Shown: one piece after another, positions 27,790 to 38,645 of the stretch
Position numbering within the stretch: the stretch's first letter is position 1
Layout of the letters: each line of letters starts with the position of its first letter
DNA from: Alistipes timonensis JC136
Lineage (GTDB): Bacteria > Bacteroidota > Bacteroidia > Bacteroidales > Rikenellaceae
Direction of reading: 5' to 3'
Assembly: GCF_900107675.1 (NCBI RefSeq)
Contig: NZ_FNRI01000005.1
Coordinates: 124,001-188,000 of the forward strand
DNA: 64,000 nt
Made by a program: the position numbers and the translations under genes
Notes under the pieces: generated by a model
Databases searched by the model: none
Told to the model about the DNA's origin: nothing
The model's input: the letters and a program-made list of their open reading frames with translations, nothing else

Positions 27790-28836
27790 TTACTTGTAGT
27801 TTTCCGGATTCTCGTCCTGCCATTCGTTCACGCCGTCGCGCACGCGGTTGCGGAAAACCAGAACGTCCTCGATGTAGGTCGTCGTGCCGTCGCCGTTGGC
27901 GAACTTGTAGTTCAGAAACAGCCGGCGGTCCTGCAACCGCTTCGCACGGTTGAAATAACATCCGTCGCCGAAAGGTTCGATCACATACCGTCCGTCGGCC
28001 GAGGCAACGTCGAGCCCGCCGTCGTCGCGGAGCGTCAGCCGCAGCGAACCTTCCCAGTCGCCCAACCGCGAAGTGGTCAGCGCATCCGGCGCCACGGTGG
28101 TCAGCGTGTAGACGCGGCTGTCGTCGTGAGGAATCTCCAACGGATACTCGTTCTTTTCGACGACCTCACCCGTCGCGTCGTTCTTCACCGTCGTTACGCC
28201 GCCATGCCAGTAGTTGCCGAACAGCATGTTCTCGTAACGCACGGCGATCACGGCGAAACTCTTCTCCAGGGGCACGACGTCGGCATCGGCCTCCGCGATG
28301 CGGAACGCAAGGGCATAATAGGGCAGCGGCGAGGCGTGCGGGTCGGCGAGAAACCGCTCGTCAGCCTTCACGGTGACCGTCGCCGTATGGCGTCCGGAAC
28401 GCACGACCATCCGTTCGGGATCGCTCAGTGAGAAATACTCCGCAGGCAGCGGCGTCAGGTCGGAGATTCCGCTCGCCTTCACGGCGTCGGTGACGTAGCT
28501 CTGGCTCACCGAACCGGAGGCCGAAGCACCGCTCATCACCCCGAAAGCCGTGAACGGTTCCAGCTCCTCGTCGTCCGAGCCGAGCAGCGAAGCGAGATTT
28601 CCGGTTACGAGAGCAGGTTCGACAGCATAACGCACGCTGCGGTCGCGCCCGTTGGCGGACGTGCCGCCCAGCACGACCCCGACATCGAAACGCATCCCCT
28701 CGCCGACGACGAAGGTCCGCAGATCGTACTGATACGGCATATAGATGCCCGTGTGTTCGAAATCCTTTACATAATCGTCGTAGCAACCCGTGCATGCGAG
28801 CGCAGCCGCAGCGACGATGAACTTTATCTTTTTCAT
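27790..28836 (-). CDS. DUF1735-type surface lipoprotein (SusE-position)
   Basis: 348 residues from the ATG at 28836; lipobox ACTGC (Cys18), then YDDYVKDFEHTGIYMPYQ, a pattern common in DUF1735/BT_3987-like N-terminal domains that follow SusD. The C-terminal half (NYWHGGVTTVKND, YTLTTVAPDALTTSRLGDWEG, DGRYVIEPFGDGCYF) looks like the beta-barrel domain paired with such proteins. No catalytic residues are evident. It starts 23 bases after susD and is probably an auxiliary surface glycan-binding protein. Confidence 0.75.
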   Translation of the reverse strand: MKKIKFIVAAAALACTGCYDDYVKDFEHTGIYMPYQYDLRTFVVGEGMRFDVGVVLGGTSANGRDRSVRYAVEPALVTGNLASLLGSDDEELEPFTAFGVMSGASASGSVSQSYVTDAVKASGISDLTPLPAEYFSLSDPERMVVRSGRHTATVTVKADERFLADPHASPLPYYALAFRIAEADADVVPLEKSFAVIAVRYENMLFGNYWHGGVTTVKNDATGEVVEKNEYPLEIPHDDSRVYTLTTVAPDALTTSRLGDWEGSLRLTLRDDGGLDVASADGRYVIEPFGDGCYFNRAKRLQDRRLFLNYKFANGDGTTTYIEDVLVFRNRVRDGVNEWQDENPENYK

Positions 28837-28859
28837 AACATTCAAATTTCCTGTGATCA

Positions 28860-30614
28860 TTAATTCCATGCCGTCCAGCCCTCGTTCTGAACCAGATTCG
28901 GCGAGCGGCGCATCTCCGTGGCCGGAATGGGAAGCCAGCGCGAGGCGAACACGCGGCTTTCGACCGGCTCGCGGCCGTATCGGCTATCGCCGACGACCGC
29001 CTTGCTCACCGTTCCGTTGAGCGCCGAAACATCCTCGGCCCAGCGGCGCAGATCGAAGAAGCGTTCGCCTTCGAAGCAGAGTTCGATCCGGCGCTCGTTG
29101 CGCACGAGCGTCTCGAATGCCTCCTTTCCCTGAGCCGCACAGGCGTCGAGGTAGGGATCGGCGGCGGCGCCCAGTCCCGGTTCCCCATCGCCGGTCGTGC
29201 GGCTGCGCAGGTAACCGACGGCCTGACGGGCCGAATAGCCGAAACGCGTGGCGTCGAGCGGTCCCGCAACCCGGTTGGCCGCTTCGGCGAACGCCAGGCA
29301 CATATGCGTCCAGCGCATGAATGCAACCGAACGCGGCGCGGTCTGTACGGTGAGGTCCGATTTGTTCCACTCCGAATAGAGGAACTTGCGGGCGTAGTAA
29401 TTCGTCGGCGAATTGTTCGGGCCGTTGGCCGCGTCCCGGCCTCCGGCCGACATGTCGAATGTATACTGGACCTTTCCGTTAGACTTGACGATCTGCGAAT
29501 TGTGGTAGAAGACCGTAGCGTAGAATCGCGGATCGCGCCCCGCATAGGGATCGTTCTCGTCATAGCCGCCCGCCGGGTCGCCGATCGGATAGCCGTTGGC
29601 CATCGGGAACGCATCGACCAACTCCTGTGTAACGCCGACGGCGCCCGTGCCGTTGAAGCCGTTGGGATAGAACAGCGTCTCCATATTGGCGTTGGACGAG
29701 GGCGACGAGGAGCAGATGATCTCCGGGCTGTCGGGATCGCTCCAGGAGAAACGCGCCTTGGGATCGAACGCTCCGAGTTGCGCGCCGTCCACTTCGAGCT
29801 TGTATTTCATTACCTCAGCAGCATATTCCGCAGCCTTCTCCCAGCGCGACAGGTCGTTTTGGGGATTGAACGCCGGACTGGCCCACATCAGGCAGGTCAT
29901 GGCCTTGAGGGCGACCATCGAGATGCCGTCGAAACGGTGCCAGTTCATCGAGCCGCTCACGGTCTGATCCTCGAAGAAGACGTCGCGGTGGGCCTGCGGC
30001 AGATATTCCAGCGCCTTGTCGCAGTCGGAGAGAATCTGCGCGACACAGCGGTCGTAGCTGTCGCGCACCAGATCGCCGCCTACGTAGGGCGAGGTAACGA
30101 TCGGAAATCCGAGCAGCTCGCCGTCGGCGCTGCGGCCGCCGAACTTCCGAAGCAGGTCGTACTGAAACCAGGCCCTCAGGGCATAGGCCTCGCCCTGATA
30201 GAGTTTGCGCGCCGCCTCGTCGGTCTCGGGATTGACATAAAAACGGGTATTCAGCCCCAGATCGTTCTCAAGGAAGCGGTTGACGTAGTAGATGCCCTCG
30301 TAGTCGCGGCTCCACCACGAGGCGAAGGGATCGTCGCCCGGCGACAGCGAGCCGGTTGCCAAACGGCGCATGGCGTGCGACTGGTCGCGTGCGACGGCGT
30401 TGTCCGTGGCGCACTCCAGGTAGGCGTATTCGGTTCCGTTGTAGGAGTTGGGCAGCAGCGAGTAAGCCTTGATAATGAAGCCCCGGATCATCGACGGATA
30501 ATTCTTCAGATTATCCTCGTTATATCCGCCGTTGGGCATCGGGTCGAGGAGGTCGGAACATCCCGCGAGAAGGAGCGCCGCGGCGGCTGCAAGCGTTGAT
30601 AAAAGATTCTTCAT
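28860..30614 (-). CDS. SusD/RagB-type lipoprotein (PUL 2, downstream pair)
   Basis: 584 residues from the ATG at 30614 (an in-frame ATG three codons upstream is also possible). Lipobox LLAGC (Cys19) then SDLLDPMPNGGY. SusD features are clear: QGEAYALRAWFQYDLLRKFGG, HRFDGISMVALKAMTCLMWASPAF, and the C-terminal NERRIELCFEGERFFDLRRW with LPIPATEMRRSPNLVQNEGW. It is the partner of the SusC immediately upstream, 12 bases away, and binds the incoming glycan at the cell surface. Confidence 0.95.
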   Translation of the reverse strand: MKNLLSTLAAAAALLLAGCSDLLDPMPNGGYNEDNLKNYPSMIRGFIIKAYSLLPNSYNGTEYAYLECATDNAVARDQSHAMRRLATGSLSPGDDPFASWWSRDYEGIYYVNRFLENDLGLNTRFYVNPETDEAARKLYQGEAYALRAWFQYDLLRKFGGRSADGELLGFPIVTSPYVGGDLVRDSYDRCVAQILSDCDKALEYLPQAHRDVFFEDQTVSGSMNWHRFDGISMVALKAMTCLMWASPAFNPQNDLSRWEKAAEYAAEVMKYKLEVDGAQLGAFDPKARFSWSDPDSPEIICSSSPSSNANMETLFYPNGFNGTGAVGVTQELVDAFPMANGYPIGDPAGGYDENDPYAGRDPRFYATVFYHNSQIVKSNGKVQYTFDMSAGGRDAANGPNNSPTNYYARKFLYSEWNKSDLTVQTAPRSVAFMRWTHMCLAFAEAANRVAGPLDATRFGYSARQAVGYLRSRTTGDGEPGLGAAADPYLDACAAQGKEAFETLVRNERRIELCFEGERFFDLRRWAEDVSALNGTVSKAVVGDSRYGREPVESRVFASRWLPIPATEMRRSPNLVQNEGWTAWN

Positions 30615-30626
30615 GATTGTCATCGG

Positions 30627-33494
30627 TTAAAAGGTAAGGTTGATACCCCCGGTGAAGGTACGGAACAGAGGGTACGCAGAAACACCCGAATCGACCGATT
30701 CCGGATCGACGTCCTTGATCCGGGAGATCGTCAGCAGATTCGCGGCCCGCACGAACAGACGCAGTTTCTTGATTCCGCACTTGTTTCCCGCACGCAGCGG
30801 CGCATCGAATCCCAGTTCGACATTCTGAATCTTGAAGAACCCGCCGTCGCGCAGCCAGTAGGCCGACTTCTGGAAATTGTTGTTGACCTTGTTGTAGGTG
30901 ATTCGGGGATAATCGCCGTTGAAATGCTCCTTGACGAATTTCGAGTAGTTGTCGTCACCCCAACCGTTCCAGAAATAGGCATTGGTGAAAGGAATCTGAT
31001 AACCCGCACGTCCCGTGCCCACGACCGTCAGGTCGAACCACTTGTAGTCGAAGTGCAGATTGAGCCCATAGACGAACCGCGGGTCGGTGTGGCCGATGAC
31101 GCGCTGATCGTTGGAATCGACGCGCCCGTCGCCGTTCAGATCGGCATATTTCAGGTCGCCCACGCTCGTTTTCTCATCGAAAACCTGCACGGGCGACTCA
31201 GCGATCTCCTCCTCGGAGGTGAATTTGCCCAGATAGACGTAGCCGCGATAGGCATCGAGCGCCGTTCCGGCCACGGCCTGATAGTCGTAGGTGAAGACCT
31301 CGTTGTAACGCAGGCATTTGGACTTCGACCAGGTGAAGTTGGCGCCGATCCGATAACCGAAGTCGCCCGCACGGTCGCCCCACGAAACGGACGCCTCGAT
31401 GCCGTGACGCCGCGAAGCGTTGTGATTCTGATAGGTCGAGATGTTGCGCTGTCCCATGTAGAGGGGCAGAATCGAACTCATCTGCGTGATGATGCCGTCG
31501 GATTTCGAATAGAACCACGTCGCAGAGAAGTCCAGCCGGTCGCCCAGCGCTCGCAGATCCACTCCGGCGCTCGCCTCCTTACGCTTTTCCCAACCCAGAT
31601 CGGGATTTCCCAACCGCGTCAGGTTGGTGCGGGGATAGGTCACGGTGGAGCTTTTGCCCAACCATCCGCCCTGCGACGTCGAAGGTCCGAACGTCATGTT
31701 GCTGCCCACCTGATAGTCGTCTTCGTAGAGGTACTGCGCGCCGAAGTTCTCGTATCCCAGCACGCCGCCTTGGGCGCGCAGCTTCAGCAGGTCGAGCCAG
31801 CCGGCATCGGCCAGGAAAGACTCCTTCGACAGGACCCAAGCCACACCGGCCGAGGGGAATGTTCCGTAGCGCTTCCCGGCGCGCAGCCGCGACGACCCGG
31901 CGTAGTTGATAACGCCTTCGACCAAATAGCGGCCGCCGTAGGAATAGGAGACCGTCCCGATCATATTCTGCTGACGGTCATAGCTCGACTGTCCGGTGCG
32001 CGCCACCGACGAAATGTAATAGGTTGCCGTGACTCCCAGCTTGTGTCCGTTGCGGGCGAAGTCGTAACTCAACCGTTCGTAGAGATTGAGGCTCTGATAG
32101 GTATACTTGTCCTTGAGCGACTTGTCGGAAACCTCCTCGCCGCGGTGGGTCGGCGACATAGCGCCGAGCGTATGGTCCGACGGATCGTAGACGTAGGCGA
32201 CGTAATCGGGATTCTTGCCGATGCGCGTCATCGAATAGACGTTGAGATTGACGAACGTCGTCGACCGGAGTCCCTTGGCGAACGACGAGCAGTCGTAGTC
32301 GAGCGTGGCGTTGACCATTCCCGTACGGCCTTTGGTCGTGTAGGAGCCGTTCTCCGAAAGCGCCGCGACGGGGTTGTTCGGATAGCGGCTGCTCACGCCG
32401 TAAATCGTCCGCCCGCGTCCGATCGCCTCATCGTCGCCGCTCCCCGCCGTCGGGGGTTCGACGTGCAGCGGGAATGCAATGGAGGGGATCGTCTGCAAGT
32501 CGCTTAACACGGCCGTCAGTTCGTCGGTGTTCGTCGTGCCGCGTCCGTACATGGGCGAACGGCGGAAGGTCATGCCTCCGAAGAAGCTCACGTCGGCCCT
32601 CAGACGCCGCGTGATCGTGGCATCGACGCGCGTATGCACGTTCAGCCGGTTGAAGTCGGACGTGGGGCCGATCCGGTAGATGTCGCCCTCGCCCGTATAT
32701 CCGATATGGGCGTTGTAGCGCACGGCCTTCGTCCCGCCGTCGATCAGCACGCCCGCCCGGGTATAGGGCTTGGTGTCCTTGAGCATCAGCGAACGGAAAT
32801 CCACGTTGGGATACTGCATGTCGTCGGGATTCCCTTTGCGGTAGCCGTCGAGCGCCAGCGTGCCGTAGAGCGGAGCGAGGCCCTCCGAATAACGCGCATA
32901 GTTGTTCATCTTGGCATAGTCGACGCCCCCGACCCACTCGGGAAAGCGGTCGACGACGCTCACGCCGCGTTCGAAGCTCAGCCTCACGTCCGTGCCGCCG
33001 ATCCGGCCCCGCCGGGTGCGGATGTAGAGCACACCGTCGGCGGCCGTCGGTCCGAACTGGGCCTTGTCGGCGATGTCGGTCAGCAGCGTCACGGATTCGA
33101 TTTGTTCGGGATCGAGCTGCAACTGGGTGATGTAGACCGGAACGTCGTCGACGATATACTGAATGGCCTTGCCGCGGGCGTTGAGCAGCACGGACGCCTG
33201 GTCCGAGGCGACGGAAATGCCCGTTGTGCCGCTCTTTTCCACCACCTCCAGTCCGGGAATGAGTCCCGTCAGCTGGTTGCGGATGTCGGCGCTGGGGTAT
33301 TTCCCGACTGCGCCGCGCCCGATCGAACGGGTGCTGCCCGTGCGTTCATCGACCGCAACTCGGCGGTTCATGGGAAGGTAGACGATGCTGTCCGTTGCGG
33401 CGCCGGAGGTCTGCGCAGCCGTGCTCCCGGGAACCGCGGCCGCCATACAGCCTGCCAGAACAGCGGTCAGCATCCTGATTCTGTATTTTTTCAT
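30627..33494 (-). CDS. SusC-type TonB-dependent transporter lacking the N-terminal regulatory-like domain
   Basis: 955 residues. After the signal peptide (to about STAAQ) there is no carboxypeptidase-regulatory-like beta-sandwich; a short linker runs straight into the plug (YPSADIRNQLTGLIPGLEVVEKSG, VTLLTDIADKAQFGPTAADGVLYIRTRRG). The barrel and C-terminus (YPLFRTFTGGINLTF) are normal. The plug keeps SusC-like motifs, but the region is about 100 residues shorter than in the other two SusC proteins in this window. It is coupled with the SusD gene 12 bases downstream and follows the other PUL 2 SusD by 17 bases. Confidence 0.93.
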   Translation of the reverse strand: MKKYRIRMLTAVLAGCMAAAVPGSTAAQTSGAATDSIVYLPMNRRVAVDERTGSTRSIGRGAVGKYPSADIRNQLTGLIPGLEVVEKSGTTGISVASDQASVLLNARGKAIQYIVDDVPVYITQLQLDPEQIESVTLLTDIADKAQFGPTAADGVLYIRTRRGRIGGTDVRLSFERGVSVVDRFPEWVGGVDYAKMNNYARYSEGLAPLYGTLALDGYRKGNPDDMQYPNVDFRSLMLKDTKPYTRAGVLIDGGTKAVRYNAHIGYTGEGDIYRIGPTSDFNRLNVHTRVDATITRRLRADVSFFGGMTFRRSPMYGRGTTNTDELTAVLSDLQTIPSIAFPLHVEPPTAGSGDDEAIGRGRTIYGVSSRYPNNPVAALSENGSYTTKGRTGMVNATLDYDCSSFAKGLRSTTFVNLNVYSMTRIGKNPDYVAYVYDPSDHTLGAMSPTHRGEEVSDKSLKDKYTYQSLNLYERLSYDFARNGHKLGVTATYYISSVARTGQSSYDRQQNMIGTVSYSYGGRYLVEGVINYAGSSRLRAGKRYGTFPSAGVAWVLSKESFLADAGWLDLLKLRAQGGVLGYENFGAQYLYEDDYQVGSNMTFGPSTSQGGWLGKSSTVTYPRTNLTRLGNPDLGWEKRKEASAGVDLRALGDRLDFSATWFYSKSDGIITQMSSILPLYMGQRNISTYQNHNASRRHGIEASVSWGDRAGDFGYRIGANFTWSKSKCLRYNEVFTYDYQAVAGTALDAYRGYVYLGKFTSEEEIAESPVQVFDEKTSVGDLKYADLNGDGRVDSNDQRVIGHTDPRFVYGLNLHFDYKWFDLTVVGTGRAGYQIPFTNAYFWNGWGDDNYSKFVKEHFNGDYPRITYNKVNNNFQKSAYWLRDGGFFKIQNVELGFDAPLRAGNKCGIKKLRLFVRAANLLTISRIKDVDPESVDSGVSAYPLFRTFTGGINLTF

Positions 33495-33511
33495 AGTAAG
33501 TTCTGTTTAGG

Positions 33512-35374
33512 TTAGTCCCAGTAGTCGTTGTTCACGAAATTCTTCATCTTGGACGCTTCGTCGGCAGGCAGCGGGAAGTAGTACATACAGGGCTTCCAGG
33601 TCGGCTGACGGGCGTCCTCCAGTTCGAAACGGGTGTACTTTTTCTTACCGCCGACCAGTTCGATGTCCATGCCGTACAACTTCTGCGTCATGGATTGCTC
33701 GCAGGTCCTCCAACGGCGCGAATCGCGGAAATAGTGATGTCCCTCGTAGGCCAGTTCGACGTTGCGTTCGTTGTAGATGCGCGGGCGGAACGTATCCCGG
33801 TCGGCGGTGAAACGCTCCTGCACGTTCGGCATTCCGGCCCGTTCGCGCACCTTGTTCACCGCATCGAGCGCCGTCAGGGCGAGCCCTCCGGCCGTGCCCT
33901 GCGGTCCGGCGTACTCGTTGACCGCCTCGGCATAGTTCAGGTAGAGCTCGGCCACGCGGATGATCGGGTCGATCTGCAGATAGGAGGTGTTGTATTTCCC
34001 GTCCCAGTACTTGCGCAGGTAATAACCCGTGTTGGAATGTCCGGCCGTCGTCGAGGTATAGCGCGGCCAGCCGAACGAACGGTTGTTCTTCGAAACCTTC
34101 GAGGTCGGATAGGTGCCGTCCTGCTTGCGGTAGATGTTGATTACGTCGGAACCGGCGCTGCCCTCCACCTTCATGCCGTCGTGCACGACCGTCAGATCGA
34201 ACCGGGGATCGCGGTTCGCATAGGGATTCTGGTCGTCGTAATGCCCGGCGGCGACGGCGGCCCGGCGGTCGTCCTCGGTTTCGAGCGGATCGCCCCATTT
34301 GGTCTCGAACTTGTCGACGTAATTCTGCGTGGGACAGGTTCCGGCTCCCTTGCTGTGGTTGTTCTGCGGCTGGGCCAGCAGGCAGGAGGTGCGGCCGTTC
34401 TTGCCGTTGCTCTTGCCCAGATGGGCCATCGCCCAGAGCTGCTCGTTGGTGCGGGGACCTACGGTGAAGTTATTCGACCAGTTCTTGATCGGCACCATCG
34501 AATAGCCCCACTCTCCGGCCAGCGTGATGGCTTCGGCGCAGACCTCGGCGGCGGCACGCCAGTCGCTCTCGCCGTAGCGGTTGTTGAGTTTGCTGGCGGC
34601 GAAGAGCAACGCGCGGCCCTGCATCGCCTTGGCCGTCACGCCGTTGGGATAGCGGGCTCCTTCGCTGGTGAGGTTTCCTTCGGTTCCCGGCAGACCGTCG
34701 CGGCGCAGCGTGCCCGCAGCCTTCATGTATTCGTAAGCCGTGCCGAAATCCTCGGCGCACCGGACGAAAGTCTCATAGGCCGAAAGCCGCGGGAGGTCCC
34801 ACTCGTCGTCCGCCCCGAGCGTCTCGGTCATGTAGGGCATGCCACCGAAATAGCAGCAGAGCGTGAAATAGGCGAATCCGCGTATGAAATGAGCCTGTCC
34901 GAGCAGGTCGTCGTGCTGCTCCGGCGTGGCGTCGGCCATGCGGTCGACGTTGGCGATAGTCTTGTTGCAGATGCGGATGATCTCGAACATCACCTGGAAC
35001 AGCGGACGGCCTTTGGGCGCGTCGTTGCAGAAGAACTGCTGGAAAGTCGTGTTGAACGACCCCTTCTTAACGCTCAGACCGCCTTTGCGGCCCGTATCCG
35101 CCGCATCGGTGAAGACATAGAACGAATAGCGGTTTTCATTCATGTCCATAATCATCGGCGCCGCCATGAAGATATTCCGGTAACGCACCGTGCTTCCGGC
35201 GGCGTGGCCGCTGAACTCGCGGTAGTAGACCGTCTGGAAATACTGCCACGTATTATTATAGGAGGTGAAGATGTCCTCTTCCTGAATTCCCAGATCGGGC
35301 GACATGTCGAGGTAGCTGCACGAGCTGCCGCACAGGCCGAGCACTACGAAAAGGGATATGATCAATTTTTTCAT
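33512..35374 (-). CDS. SusD/RagB-type lipoprotein (PUL 2, upstream pair)
   Basis: 620 residues from the ATG at 35374, chosen because it opens MKKLIISLFVVLGL with a lipobox GSSC (Cys19) and SYLDMSPD; the longer open frame upstream runs into the susC coding region. SusD hallmarks: QAHFIRGFAYFTLCCYFGG, TAKAMQGRALLFAASKL, and NERNVELAYEGHHYFRDSRRW near the C-terminus, with YYFPLPADEASKM close to the end. It pairs with the frameshifted SusC directly upstream, 11 bases away. Confidence 0.94.
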   Translation of the reverse strand: MKKLIISLFVVLGLCGSSCSYLDMSPDLGIQEEDIFTSYNNTWQYFQTVYYREFSGHAAGSTVRYRNIFMAAPMIMDMNENRYSFYVFTDAADTGRKGGLSVKKGSFNTTFQQFFCNDAPKGRPLFQVMFEIIRICNKTIANVDRMADATPEQHDDLLGQAHFIRGFAYFTLCCYFGGMPYMTETLGADDEWDLPRLSAYETFVRCAEDFGTAYEYMKAAGTLRRDGLPGTEGNLTSEGARYPNGVTAKAMQGRALLFAASKLNNRYGESDWRAAAEVCAEAITLAGEWGYSMVPIKNWSNNFTVGPRTNEQLWAMAHLGKSNGKNGRTSCLLAQPQNNHSKGAGTCPTQNYVDKFETKWGDPLETEDDRRAAVAAGHYDDQNPYANRDPRFDLTVVHDGMKVEGSAGSDVINIYRKQDGTYPTSKVSKNNRSFGWPRYTSTTAGHSNTGYYLRKYWDGKYNTSYLQIDPIIRVAELYLNYAEAVNEYAGPQGTAGGLALTALDAVNKVRERAGMPNVQERFTADRDTFRPRIYNERNVELAYEGHHYFRDSRRWRTCEQSMTQKLYGMDIELVGGKKKYTRFELEDARQPTWKPCMYYFPLPADEASKMKNFVNNDYWD

Positions 35375-35385
35375 GTTTTCCGGTA

Positions 35386-38300
35386 TTAGAATCCTACTTT
35401 GACACCCAGTTTTATGGTCGTCATGATGGGGTAAAATCCCGACGAAAAGCGTGTGGCCATCGGATTGCCTTCGATCAGTCCGGTGAAGGTCCACAGATTG
35501 TTGGCCGTCATGTATACCGACAGGCGGTCGATGCCGACACTGTTTTTGAGCTTCTTCCCGCCGAACGTATAGGCGGCATATACCTCCTTGACGGTCAGGA
35601 AATCGGCCTTGCGCCACGTATGTCCTTCGAGGGCGATGTCGGCGTCGCCGTTGGCGCTGATGCCCTCCTTGCCCCACTGGTAGGCGGCTTTCGAGGTGGT
35701 CAGTGCCGCGTGCGCCGCCCCGCGGTTGTCCGGGCGCCAGTAATCCATCTGTGCCTTGTGCACCCGGATGTCCCCGCCGTTGAACTCATACTCGAAACCG
35801 CGCTGGAAATCGACGTACTTGCCCGAATTGCCGTAGAACAACACGTTAAACGCGAATCCCTTGTAGTTCAGGCCGCCGCCGAACGAATAGATCACGGGCG
35901 AATACTTCGTGCCGTCGATCGGGTGCAGATCGTTGCTGTCGATCTTTCCGTCGGCATTATAGTCGAGGAACTTGTAACTTCCGGGAAAGACGTTCCCGTT
36001 CCACGAACTGTTGTAGGAGGGATAGTTGTGGATGTCGTCTACCGAAGTGTAGTACCCGCCGTCAACCAGCTCGGTGCCGCTGGTCTGCGATCCCCACGGC
36101 TTGCCGGCCATCTTCTGATAGTCGGGCAGATACGGCTGGTCGGCATAGTAGACGATCCGGTTCTCGTTGAGGCTCACCATGCCGTTGACGTTATAGGTCA
36201 GCCCGTAACGGGTCGTGCGCCGGAATCCAAGCTCGATCTCCAGACCGTGCTTCTTGAGTTCTCCCTTGTTGACGGGCTTGAACGTTCCCCCGACCAGCAG
36301 CGGGGTCTGCATGGAGGTCGATACGAGCATGTCTTTGCGCCGTTCGTCGAAGAGGTCGACCCCCAGCGTAATCATGTCGAGCCATCCCATCTCGATGCCC
36401 AGGTCGCGTTTGCGCGCCGTCTCCCACTTGGCGGTCTCGTTCGCCGCCGCGGATTCGAGAATCAGGGGCAATTTGTTCTGGCTCGTGGTCTGGTTCTCAT
36501 AGATGCCGTAATAGAGCCAGCGCTGTCCCGACGCCTGGTCGCTGCCGACAAGGCCGTCGGAGTAGCGCAGCTTGAATTTGTTCCACCACGGCAGGGCCTC
36601 TTTCCAGAAACGCTCTTGAGAAAGGACATAGCCCACGGCCACCGACGGGAAAAATCCATAGCGGTTCTTGGGCGAGAACTGCTCGGAACCGGTGTAACCG
36701 ATGTTGGCCTCCAGCAGATACTTGTGGCCGAAATCGTAGGTGACGCGCCCGACGAGTCCCTGCGTGCGGTAGGCCCAGTCGGTCTGCTGCAAGTTCTCGC
36801 GCTGGTTGAACAGCACGAGCGCCGAAACGTTGTGGCGGCCGAACCGGCGGCTGTAATTGACCGAACCCTCCCAGTAGAAAGTCGTGTAGTAGGTGTTCTG
36901 CAGTCCGCCCTGCATGACCTTGTAGGGCTTGATCGTCGAAACCTCGAGCGACGCACTCGTGTCGATCCACGGATTCTCGATGCCCGAATCGTAGTAATCC
37001 CAGTCGATGCGGTAGGTCGGAATCTTCTCGTCCTCGGTCTTCTGCGACACACGCGAAAAATAAGAGCTGAGCGATGCCTTGGCCTGGACGGACAGTCCTT
37101 CGGTGATGAATCCGAGGTCCTGTTTCAAAATAACGTCCGTAAAGAGCTTGTTGCGCGTCGTCTGCGTGAAGTTGGGATAATTCAGCTCCGTGTAGGGATT
37201 CTTGAAATAGGTTCCGTAGTCGTTGGAGTTGACCAGCCGCTTTCCCGAGGCGTCGGGATAGTCCGTGTCGGGAATCTCCTCCAGCGCCCAGGCCGGGAAA
37301 TAGGCCGGATACTGCATCGGTGAAGCCGAATAGAACATATTGATCAGCGACGAGACGCTTCCGCCAGCCGCATTGCCGTCGGGCATCTGCTTGACACCGA
37401 GCGTCCCGCCCACCTTGACCGACAGCGACGTGGATTTCGTCAGCTTGAAATCGAGGTTCGAACGGTAGTTGATCCGGTCGTATTGGAACGTGGTGTTTTT
37501 ATAGTCGCTTTGCTTCTTGATGATCGAACCCTCGTGGGTGTATCCCAGCGAAAGGAAATACTTGACCCGTTTCGATCCGCCCGAAACATTGAAGTTGGCG
37601 TTGACCGTCGAGGCGCATTTCTTCATCAGCAGGTCGAACCAGTTCGTGTCGGGATAGCGCAGCGAATTAATCCGCGACGAGGGGCTGCGGTACTCCTCCA
37701 GCTCGCGCTGCGAGTAGAGATTGCCGAACTGACCCATGTTCATCATAGCCGAATTGTACATCAGCCCGGTCGTGTACGAACTGATGTGCTCAGGAATGTC
37801 GGTCGGAATGTCGAGTCCGTACTCCACCGAAAGATTCATCTTCGGACGGCCCGTCTCGCCCACCTTGGTCGTCACGATGATCACGCCGTTGGCGCCCTTG
37901 GCACCGAAGACGGCCGTCGCCGAAGCGTCCTTCAGCACCGAGATCGTCTCGACCTCGTTCGGGTCCAGATCGGCGAAATCACGCTCCACGCCGTCCACGA
38001 GGACCAAAGGCGCCGAACCGTTCCAGCTCGAAACGCCGCGGATCAGCAGCGTGGCATTGTTCTCGCCCGGCTGGCCGCTCGACTGGATGCTCGTCACGCC
38101 CGAAAGTTTACCCGTCAGAGCGTTGGTGATATTCGTCGTACCCGAATTGACCAGCGACTTGTTATCGACCTGCGAGATGGCGCCCACCACGCTCTCCTTG
38201 CGCTGAACGCCGTAGCCCACAACCACGACGTCGTCGATCTTCGTCGCGGAATCGGTGAGTGTTACACTCAGAGGCCCGGAATGGCTGCTTACGGTAATCT

Positions 38301-38645
38301 CCTCCGTGTTGTAGCCCAGAAAAGAAATGATAAGAATGGAATTGTCAGGGACCGAGAGTTGGAAATGTCCCTTGGTGTCGGAGAGAACGCCTCCCAGATC
38401 GGGACGGTTCTTCACGAAAACGGCAGCGCCCGGAACCGGGCGTCCGTCACGGTCGGTTACATGGCCCGATACCGTCCGTTTATGGCTCGTTTTTTGTTGG
38501 GGGGGGGTGTTTGCGCCTGCGACGCGCTCTGCGCCCCGAACGGGTCTGCGACCAGACCCGCGAGCAGCGCCGCCGCCCAGAGGAATCGGCCTCCGGTCCT
38601 CATGCGTCGCTCACGATGCGATACTTTCATTTTCTTGGTTTTCAT
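35386..38645 (-). CDS. SusC-type TonB-dependent transporter, frameshifted at a C9 tract (possibly phase-variable)
   Basis: The main frame (to 38415 and open beyond it) encodes a complete plug and barrel: VVVVGYGVQRKESVVG, LKDASATAVFGAKGANGVIIV, C-terminal TTIKLGVKVGF. Reading upstream it continues through VTDRDGRPVPGAAVFVKNRP, the carboxypeptidase-regulatory-like domain, but has no start or signal there. The signal peptide (RTGGRFLWAAALLAGLVADPFGA, from the ATG at 38645) is in another frame. The frames meet at nine consecutive C (minus strand, 38499-38507); ten C would join signal peptide and receptor. It is therefore off as written, either by slipped-strand phase variation or by a sequencing length error. 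Partner SusD is 11 bases downstream. Confidence 0.85.
38499..38507. repeat. Nine-base G/C homopolymer in the 5' end of susC
   Basis: Nine G on the plus strand, nine C in the sense of the gene, just after the signal peptide codons. One extra base would restore the reading frame between signal peptide and transporter. The tract lies where a contingency locus would be expected to act, switching the whole protein on or off. Confidence 0.8.
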
